A DNA stretch of 64,000 nucleotides from JADKHC01 sp047600805 (GTDB taxonomy: Bacteria > Verrucomicrobiota > Verrucomicrobiia > Opitutales > Opitutaceae), in NCBI GenBank assembly GCA_047600805.1, contig JASGKG010000001.1, positions 4,526,001 through 4,590,000 on the forward strand. Reading direction: 5' to 3'. This document shows, in pieces, positions 6,749 through 16,100 of this stretch; the stretch's first letter is position 1; each line of letters starts with the position of its first letter. The notes under the pieces were generated by a model, which saw nothing but the letters and a program-made list of their open reading frames with translations, was not told the DNA's origin and made no database searches. The translations under genes were made by a program, and so were the position numbers.

Positions 6749-9562
6749 ATGTTCACGATAGCCAAAATCAAAGACGGTGGCACCTACTTGGAAAAACACC
6801 TGAGTGCGAATGACTATTACGCCGAAGGCGAAAAAATTATCGGGCATTGGCAGGGCAAAGGAGCAGAGCGCCTCGGATTGGCGAACCAGATACTTCCGGG
6901 CGACGCCGCTTTCGCTGCGTTGCGCGACAACCGCAATCCGAACACTGGAGAAAAACTAACGCCGCGTGACGGCGAGCACCGGGTGCGCTTTTTTGATTTC
7001 CAATGCAGCGCTCAGAAATCCGTTTCGATCATGGCGGTGACGCTCGGTGACGAGCGATTGCTGAACGCGCATGATCGCGCTTCTGCGACGGCATTTGCAG
7101 AGCTAGAAAAATTTGCCGCTTGTCAGGCGAACACGGTTACGAAACGCAACACGCGCAACACCGGCAACGTGATTGCAGCCAAGTTCAGGCATACTTCCAG
7201 CCGTGCGCTCGATCCGCAGGTGCATACGCATTTCGTGGTGGCGAACGCCACTTGGGATGAGAAAACCAAATCATGGCGAGCTCTCACGGAATACGAAATG
7301 GTTCGGGCGATCCGCTACGCGGGCAAAGTTTATCAAAACGAACTCGCGCGCTTATGCCTCTCGCTCGGTTATGTTATTGAACCAGCTCGCAACGAGCGCG
7401 GCATCGTCACCGGCTTTGAAATTGCTGGCGTGTCGCCGGCAATCCGCGAACGTTTTTCGAAACGTCGCAGCGAAGTCGAAGATGGCATTGCCAAGTTTGT
7501 GAAGAAGCATGGACGAGCGCCGTCCACAGTGGAGATTCATGTGATCACAGTTGAGACACGCTCGGCTAAACTCGCCGAAGTTACCACGCCAGCCGTGCTC
7601 AGAAATCAGCGTGAACAGCTAAGCGCTGATGAGGAGAAAGTTTTAACCGGACTTAAGGAACAAGCTTTGCAGTGTTCGCCACGGGAACCTGCGCGGGCGA
7701 TTCTTTCTCAAGAACGTGACAGTTTGCACGCGAGCGTCCGCCATCTGTATGAACGGCAGAGCGTCGTTCCTGCTCACGAAATCCTGGCCGAATCTTTGAA
7801 TCAGAATCTTGGATACAACGATCTCTCGCTTCTGAAATCCGAACTGGAACGTTCCAAGTTGTGTAAACTGGAATCTAGTTCGGGACCGATGGGCCTGGCT
7901 GAAGTCTACACCACCCGCTCCGGCCTGCGCCTGGAAAAATGGGCCGTGGCGTTTGTGGAGCGAACCCAAGGACAGCATCCGGCGCTCGGCCCGCAAGGGG
8001 CTGTTTTGTCGGAACGTTTATCTGCTGAACAACGTGCTGCACTTGAAAAGCTGCTGGGCAATCGCGATCAAGTGGCCTGCCTACGCGGTGCGGCGGGTGT
8101 CGGGAAGACCACGCTCTTGGTCGAACTGAACCGTGCGCTGGCGGAGCAAAAAGTCTGGCATGTCGCGCCCACCGCCTCGGCCGTCGATACCCTGCGGCGC
8201 GAAGGGCTTTGCCACGCGACCACGGTGGCGGATTTTCTACAGAACAAGGTGACCAAGGAGGCGAGTGCACTTCGTAATGCGGTCTGGATCGTCGATGAAG
8301 CGAGCCTTGCCTCCAACCGCGACGGCGCTGCGCTGCTCCAGGCCGCCGATGTGATGCAAGCCCGTGTCGTATTTATCGGCGACACGCGCCAGCACACCTC
8401 GGTGGAAGCCGGGGATTTTCTGCGCGTGCTGGAGGCGCATTCAAAACTGGCTCGCGTTGAGGTGACGGACATTCGTCGGCAGGTCGTGAAGGAATATCGC
8501 GACGCCGTGAAATCTATGGCTGCTGGACACGTACAGGCTGGCATCGAAAAGCTGTCGTCGCTTGGCTGGATCAAGGAAGTAAAGGCCGACTACGTACAAG
8601 CAGCCGCCAAAACCTATGCCGAAGTTGTTGCGTCAAAATCCGGGAGCGTCCTTTGCGTTACGCCTACTTGGGCGGAAAATCATGCGGTTACGGAGGCAAT
8701 CCGCAGCGAGTTGAAGGCACAGGGTCTTTTGCAGCCGGGCGAAAGTATTACTGTACACGACCCGTTGAATTGGACCAAAACGCAAAAGGCCAACGCTGCA
8801 AGTTACGAACCGGGGATGGTCCTCCGGTTCAGTCGCTCCACTCACGGCTTTGCCCGTGGCGAATGTGTCCAGGTTGTGGATACGGACAGCCAGGGCGTTC
8901 GCGTATGTCGGGCCGACCGCGTGAAAACGATGCTGCCTTTGCGCAGCGATGCATTTGAGGTGAACCGCCCTAGAACGATAGAGGTCTCGCCTGGAGATCA
9001 GTTGCTCATTAGGGCGAACGATCGGGCACAAGGTTTCATTAACGGTGAGAGGGTTATGGTTAGCGCTGTCCAGGAAGGACAGATCGCGTTATCCGATGGC
9101 GGGAAACTTGACCCGACCAAATTCGCTTCGTTCGCCCATGGGTATGCGGTTACTTCACATAAGAGCCAAAGCCAGACCGTGGATAAGGTGATTGTTGTGG
9201 CGTCACAACTTACCGCCAAGTCAGCCTATGTTGCCTGCTCGCGTGGTCGCCAGCAATGTACCGTGTTCACTCCTGACGCCAAGGCGCTGTTGGCTAAAAT
9301 GGGGTCCGGAGATCGCGTTGCCGCGCTCGATATAATTTCTTTGGTTGAACCAAATGCAGCAAGGAACTCGTTTGACTCGGTGATGATGCGTTCTGAAGCG
9401 TGGATGAAAATTGCGAGAGACAACGCGATTGAATGGCTCCAGCAGATGAAAAGGCAGTTGGCACGTACTTGGTCCAGAAGGGCTCACACTCTCGACGAGC
9501 TTACGTTGCGGTCGCCATCGACGGCGCGGCAGCATTCCGCAGAGGAACGTGACCGCAGTTGA
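6749..9562 (+). CDS. MOBF (TrwC/TraI-family) relaxase-helicase
   Basis: This 937-residue protein has two parts. The N-terminal relaxase has the tyrosine pair Tyr23-Tyr24 (SANDYYAEG) and the metal-binding histidines His148, His159 and His161 (FRHTSS...DPQVHTHFVVAN). The C-terminal RecD-like helicase has Walker A RGAAGVGKTT near 447-456, VWIVDEAS near 511, GDTRQH near 543, and TSHKSQSQTVD and ACSRGR near 805-835. It would nick oriT, stay covalently attached to the transferred strand and unwind the DNA. ATG 6749 begins MFTIAKI, a typical start for the family; the ribosome site is weak. The helicase motifs look intact, so the protein is probably functional. Confidence 0.93.
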   Translation: MFTIAKIKDGGTYLEKHLSANDYYAEGEKIIGHWQGKGAERLGLANQILPGDAAFAALRDNRNPNTGEKLTPRDGEHRVRFFDFQCSAQKSVSIMAVTLGDERLLNAHDRASATAFAELEKFAACQANTVTKRNTRNTGNVIAAKFRHTSSRALDPQVHTHFVVANATWDEKTKSWRALTEYEMVRAIRYAGKVYQNELARLCLSLGYVIEPARNERGIVTGFEIAGVSPAIRERFSKRRSEVEDGIAKFVKKHGRAPSTVEIHVITVETRSAKLAEVTTPAVLRNQREQLSADEEKVLTGLKEQALQCSPREPARAILSQERDSLHASVRHLYERQSVVPAHEILAESLNQNLGYNDLSLLKSELERSKLCKLESSSGPMGLAEVYTTRSGLRLEKWAVAFVERTQGQHPALGPQGAVLSERLSAEQRAALEKLLGNRDQVACLRGAAGVGKTTLLVELNRALAEQKVWHVAPTASAVDTLRREGLCHATTVADFLQNKVTKEASALRNAVWIVDEASLASNRDGAALLQAADVMQARVVFIGDTRQHTSVEAGDFLRVLEAHSKLARVEVTDIRRQVVKEYRDAVKSMAAGHVQAGIEKLSSLGWIKEVKADYVQAAAKTYAEVVASKSGSVLCVTPTWAENHAVTEAIRSELKAQGLLQPGESITVHDPLNWTKTQKANAASYEPGMVLRFSRSTHGFARGECVQVVDTDSQGVRVCRADRVKTMLPLRSDAFEVNRPRTIEVSPGDQLLIRANDRAQGFINGERVMVSAVQEGQIALSDGGKLDPTKFASFAHGYAVTSHKSQSQTVDKVIVVASQLTAKSAYVACSRGRQQCTVFTPDAKALLAKMGSGDRVAALDIISLVEPNAARNSFDSVMMRSEAWMKIARDNAIEWLQQMKRQLARTWSRRAHTLDELTLRSPSTARQHSAEERDRS

Positions 9563-9863
9563 CGCGTCTCCCACCAGTATGAATTCCTCAATGCCATATT
9601 CCGTTTTCCAAACCGGTGATCAGGGCTATTTTTTGACGTTGGATTTGGGAAGTGAAAGGATCTCGTTTCCTTATGCAGCTCTAGCCAAAGCAATTTTCAG
9701 CGAGGGCGATAGGATTGCTTTGGAATTCCCCGAAAACAGAATCGATATCGTTGGTGCGGGCTTGGAGGAGTTGTTCGGTTTGTTAACACGCGGAAAGGTG
9801 GACACGATACGGCGGGCGAGTGGACCGGATAAGAGCGTTCGTGAAATCTCCGTTTCCGAGTAA
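9549..9863 (+). CDS. Small protein following the relaxase, unknown function
   Basis: The frame gives 104 residues from GTG 9549, which has AGAGGA just upstream and overlaps the relaxase stop, or 94 residues from ATG 9579. The product contains a short beta-rich stretch (FQTGDQGYFLTLDLGSERI) and an acidic helical C-terminus. I do not recognise a family. The tight overlap suggests it is the last gene of the mobilization operon and may help regulate transfer; that role is a guess. Confidence 0.55.
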   Translation: MTAVDASPTSMNSSMPYSVFQTGDQGYFLTLDLGSERISFPYAALAKAIFSEGDRIALEFPENRIDIVGAGLEELFGLLTRGKVDTIRRASGPDKSVREISVSE

Positions 9864-10130
9864 GGCGAAAAGCGCTTGTAGATATTTTTAGAACTAGTAA
9901 AGGTTTAGAGTGTGGGGGATAAGCTCTAGTTTCCCGGTGTATAAGTAATTTTAAATAATCCTGTGAGGGTTAACCTGATTGTGGTCTTGTGCAGAACAAA
10001 AAGCTTGCGCATCGGTCCGTCGTGCTCAACCACTCCTTAGTACCACCCAATCTGAGCAGCGAAGAGGGCGCTTTTGTCAGTAAATCCAGCAATCACACTC
10101 AAAGTGTCTCCATATCCAGCCACGTCGACC

Positions 10131-13100
10131 ATGAGCAGTAGCAATACTTTGCGTCGTTTTGGCGCCTGTTTTTTGCGGGTGCTTTTTATTTTCGGGATCG
10201 TCTTCTTCGCAAGTGGCTCGGTCGGTGCCGCTACCGTGGCTACGCCTACGTTTAGTCCAGCGGCAGGAACCTACAACAATAACCAGAGCGTCACGATTTC
10301 TACCGCGACCAGTGGAGCAACGATTCGTTATACAACGAACGGTAGTACACCAAGTTCCACGAGCACGATCTATTCAAGTCCCGTGGCAATGAGTGCCACA
10401 ACTACCCTCAAAGCGATTGCCTTAAAATCTGGCTCAACGACCAGCACTACCGCCAGCGGCACGTACACCCTCACTGCTGCAACACCAACGTTCAGTCCTG
10501 CTGCAGGCACCTACACGAGCTCTCAAACGGTGACTATCGCTTCAGCGACGAGTGGCGCTACGATCCGCTATACGGTTGACGGCAGCACTCCTACGACAAC
10601 GAGTCCTGTCTACTCCAGTCCGGTGGCGATTAGTGCGACAACAACCCTTAAAGCCATAGCCTACAAATCAGGTTACAACGCAAGCGGCACCGCAAGTGGA
10701 GTCTATACGATCAATCAGCCGGCCGCTGCCACACCGACTTTTAGTCCCGCGGCTGGCACCTACACGGCTGCACAAACGGTAACCATCAGTTCCTCGACGA
10801 GTGGAGCAACGATTCGTTACACGCTCGATGGTAGCACGCCGACGACCGCTAGCCCCGTGTACTCTACTGCGCTAACGATCAGCACAACAACCACACTCAA
10901 GGCCGTCGCCTACAAAACGGGCTACACCAATAGCGGCACTGCGAGTGGCACATTTACGATCAATTTGCCCAAAGCCGCTGCACCGACTTTCAGTCCGAGT
11001 GCTGGTACGTACACTTCCACGCCAACGGTAACGATCTCGTGCACTACAACAGGAGCTTCAATAATCTATACCACCGACGGATCAACACCGACACATAATG
11101 CTGCGACCATAACTAATGGTTTTCTATACGCGGGTCCGCTGGCGATAGGATCGACGACGACACTTAAAGCCCTAGCATTTTTGGGCGGCTATACCGATAG
11201 CTCCGTGACGACCGGCATCTATACAATCAGTTTGCCACAATTGCCGGCGCCTGTGGTCGCCCCCGCTGGGGGAGCGTATTCCGGTCCGCAAAGCGTCGGT
11301 ATGGTGTTAAATTCACATGATATTGGATCTTATACGGGAGTTGGAATTGCGTATACTTTGGATGGATCCACTCCGACTGCGTTAGGCGGAACAATCACAA
11401 ATGGGACCAAATACTTGGCTCCTTTCGAGATCAGTTCAGGTGTGACGGTAAAAGCGGTCTGCTACGCGGCAAACTATGCGCCTAGCTCGGTGGTTAGTAA
11501 TACCTACACTTTTGGCCCAGCTGCGGCCATGCCGGTTTTTACTCCCTCACCTGGCAACTACACGGGCCCTCAGAGTGTTGCGATAACGTCCAGCACGGCT
11601 GGAGCGTCTATCGTCTATACAATTGACGGGAGTACGCCAACACAGGCGAACGGCACGTTATATTCGAGCCCTGTGAGTTTAAATGCGACGTCAATGCTTA
11701 AGGCAATCGCTTTTGTGAATGGTTCCAAGGGCAGTAGTACGATCTCCAGCGGCCTTTACGATATCGCCTCGGCGCGCTCTCCCGTAGTGAACGTTGTGTA
11801 TGACTTCAGTCCATCGGCTAACGGCGGTTTATGCCCCACTTCTGCTTTGGTACAAGCGGCAGACGGAAAACTTTACGGTACCACGCAGCACGGCGGTTCG
11901 TTCGCTGCCGGTACCGTGTTCCGAGCTACTCCAGACGGACAGTTCGAAACCTTGGCAGTATTTAACGGGGCGAATGGTGCAAACCCTCAATGTAATCTTG
12001 TGCAGGCAAACGACGGCAATTTCTACGGTACAACTTACGCGGGAGGCAGCGCAGACTATGGAACGGTTTTCAAGATGGGCCCGGCCGGGGGCATCACCAC
12101 ACTATTCTCGTTCAATTTATCTAGGGGCGCTCGGCCTGAGGCAGGTTTGGTGGAAGGGTCCGATGGAAACTTTTACGGCACGACAGCGTATGGTGGGCCA
12201 ATAAATGTGAATCCGAAAGGTGCGGGCACCCTCTACAAGATCACCCCTCAGGGCAATCTTACGACGATGGTCTATTTTGGAACCAGCGGTTTCCCTGGTT
12301 CGGTTCCTGCCTGTGTTCTCGTTCAGAACGATAGCGGCAATTTTTATGGTACAACTGGGCAAAGTGGCACCGTCGGGTCGGTTTTTGTGATGACGCCGGA
12401 GGGCGCTTTCTATTCCTTATTCTCGTTTTACGGCCAGAATAAAGGAAGCTACCCGCAAGCGGGTCTTGCGATCGGAAACGACGGCAATTTCTATGGCACC
12501 ACCTTAACTGGTGGACCCGGTGGGGATGGAACCGTGTTCAAAGCAGACAGGTATGGCACTGTCACTGCCCTCGTTGCCTTTGATGGTACTAATGGAGACT
12601 CTCCTATAGCAGGCCTCTTAAAAGGCAAAAACGGCAATTTCTATGGTACGACTTCAGGCCAGTCTACAGGTAATGCAGGAACCATTTTTAAGGTAACGCC
12701 GGCAGGAGCGCTAACCACGCTGGCTTCTTTTAGCGGAATAAACGGGGCTTCTCCGTGGGGCGGCCTGATTCAGGCAGAAGACGGATACTACTATGGGACA
12801 ACCTACGCGGGTGGGTTATATAGTTACGGCGTTATTTATCAACTCCGTGTTCCTACAACCGCCACTCCGACGTTCAATCCACCGAGCGGTACAGTGGTCG
12901 GTGCTCAACCAGTCACGATTGCCACGTCGACCTCTGGGGCGACTATCCGTTACTCCACAGATGGAAGTATCCCGTCGGCAACAAGTGGGATTGTCTATTC
13001 CGGTCCGATCGTTGTTGGGGATGCGACGACCGTCAAAGCGATCGCGACAGCCCCAGGACTTGACGATAGTCCGGTAGCCAGCGGCGACTTCAATTTCATT

Positions 13101-16100
13101 TCTCCTTGTGCCGCGCCGACGTTCACTCCTGAGGCAGGCACATTCAGCAGTGCCCAAGCGGTCACGATCTCCTCAGCGACAGCTGGAGCCATTATACGTT
13201 ACACGATTGATGGAAGTATACCAACGGAGACGAACGGGGAGATATATACCGGTCCAATCACAATTGCGACAACTACAACGGTGATGGCTGTCGCATATCA
13301 GGCTGGATACACCTCCAGCACGGTAACTAGCGGCGTTTTTTTGATAAACCACCCCCCAACGGTAAGGTTCGACCCAAGTTTGAATGATTCGACGATCGGC
13401 TCGACGACACCACCGACTCTCAGCTTCGACGCGAACGATTCGGATGGAGGGATTGCCAGAGTCGAAATCTATCGGGATGGCACCTTGGTATCGACGTTAA
13501 CAAATCCGTCCTCAGGTTCCACATGGACCTTTACCGAAGCGGCCTTACTCCCATGTGGTACCTATACATACTTCGGGGTTGTCTATGACGTGCAGGGCGC
13601 ATCGACGTCGTCTTCCAATATTAAGGTTACTGTCGCACCTTCCATTCCTTGCGAGATCGATTTTGAGTCGTCCGAGGGTTATGCGACCGGCGTCTTCAGT
13701 AATTTGCTGGGTTGGAGTGTTTCAACGGGCGTGGGGAGCATCGGTAACACGGCTGCAAAAGGGCAACAAGCACTGGTCCTTGCTCCGGGAAGTGAAGCCG
13801 CTCGGGTGGAGAAAAGATTTCTAACCAACGGGCTGGGCTCATTGCCACTCTTTATCGATTTTTATACAAAACCGATCGCTGGCACGGACGCAGCCTCTGG
13901 ATCGAGTTTTGATTTTGAGGCAGGGCGTGTTGCGATTGTCCGCGATGGCGCCTCAGGGCGGTTGGCAGCTCTAGATGGTTCCGGGTCCGGAACATGGACT
14001 GACGTTAACTCTTCAATTCCGCTCGATGCAAACGGCGTGGCTACAGACTGGCAGCGTATTACAGTACGGATCGATTATGCTTCGAAAATTTATGATGTGT
14101 ACCTCAACGGACAGATGGTTGCCGCCAATTTAAAATTCGTGCAGGCCGGTGTGATCGGCGTTCTAAAGCTCGCGGTGACGGGGGCTACTTTGCTTGATGA
14201 TGTTTATGTTGGACAAAGCAACCCCCTCTTTACTGATACGAACAACAATGGAATAAGCGATACTTGGGAAACGACTTATAATCTGCCCGCTGATCGAGAT
14301 ATCGACACAGACGGAGATGGATTCACGAATGTTCAAGAATATATAGCCGGCACTAATCCCAATGATTACTATAATGGGTGTATCCCTGCTATAACGATCG
14401 TAAGCGGCGATGGCCAAAGTGCGATTTGCGGTTTGTTCAACGCTCAACCAATGGTGATTTCGGTAAAGAATGCCTCAGGGGTTTCCTTAGTGAATGCTCC
14501 AGTCACATTTTCTGTCACATCTGGAGGCGGGGCGCTTTCAACGGTGAGTAAAAAGTCCGCGGCATCAACTGGCCCCCATGTTTGTCGAACCACCGCAGAT
14601 GGTACGGTATCTCTATTCTATCTACAGCCCGCAAGTGCCGGTGTTTCGAGCAATATCGATGTATTTTACGCAACAGCGTCGGTTAGGTTCACGACTGTAA
14701 GTGTTCTCGATCCCATTGATCAGGACACTGACGGGAACGGGATGTCGGATGCTTGGCAAAAGCAATATTTTGGACATTTAGGTGTTGATCCAAATGCTGA
14801 TACCGACGGTGACGGAGTTAGTAATCTACAGGAGTTTCAGCGTGGCACTAATCCGAACGACTCAAGTGAAAGAACTGCGCAGGGTTACTTTGTAGACTTC
14901 GGCGCCAACGTCGCGCCGATTGGTATTGCCCTAGATGGAACAATCACGGTGCGTATCGGATGTACGATAACAAATGGCGTGCCGACCGGTGGTACAATAG
15001 GTCGCTGGCGCAACGGTGTAGTTACGCCGCTTCAGATACCGTCAAGTCCTCAGACTTATTTCTATCACGCATCGGGTGAGTACGGAGGTTTTGAGTTTCG
15101 CCCCGAATTGGACGGCGCAAGATTAGTCCAGAACTATACTCTCGTAAGAGGGGCTCCAGTTCTAAATCGGAGAGGGTGGCTGGTCTGTCAGGCGTACGAC
15201 TATAACTCTCTAAATGATGTTTATGAGTTGTTTGCGTTATATTGGACTGGTGATAACGATACACCCTACACCATTAAAGGGCCAGTAGTCCGCGGTCATC
15301 CTTATTCCAATACGACCGATTTTGATGCAAACTACTCCTCATATTATTTATCGAGTATCGATAATAATAACGGCATTTGGGGACTTGTCTGTACGGGTTA
15401 TACGGGTATAGATGACTCTTATGGCGAGATTGTAGAGACACGATTAAATTTGGGGGACTCAGAAAGCGCGCCTTTCCCTTATCAAAATCATTATTTCATC
15501 GCGGGCGCCAATATTAACGGGAAGGTTTTTGGTGAAACATTGCCATATCGCAGATTCTTTGTTGGCGTGCCCGACAATATTGTGTCCTTGTATCCCCTTG
15601 CTCTAAACGATTCGGACTTGATACTCGGGATCGACGATCGGCTACAATCTGGCTTTCTGCCGGTCGAATCTGGATGTATGCCCCTCGACGGCGATGTTTA
15701 TGGTGCGCATGTTCTTCAAATGACGCCCGGCGTTTTGGTGACAAAGCCCTTCGTAAAAAGTCTCTCGGCTACTGATAAAACGTATTTGGTCGGGATCGGA
15801 CAAAATCGAACTGTTCACCTCACCGGTTTTGATGGAGCAGGTAACGTATATGGTCGGATGCAAAAGAGTGACACTGAACCTGCTCAGAATTTCATCTGGG
15901 TAGCCAAACCGTCAGATTGGGGCTTGGCGGCGGGTGCACCGGCGTATTCACCGATCCCCTATGCAAAGCCGGTATTGCCGAGCGGCTACACTTCGCTCTA
16001 CGGCGTTGTTCCCGGTGGTCGCCGGACTGAAATAGGGCTGGCCGTTAAAACGGAAAGCAATGGCAGTACTTCGGTACACGGATTCGCTTTAATTGCTGCC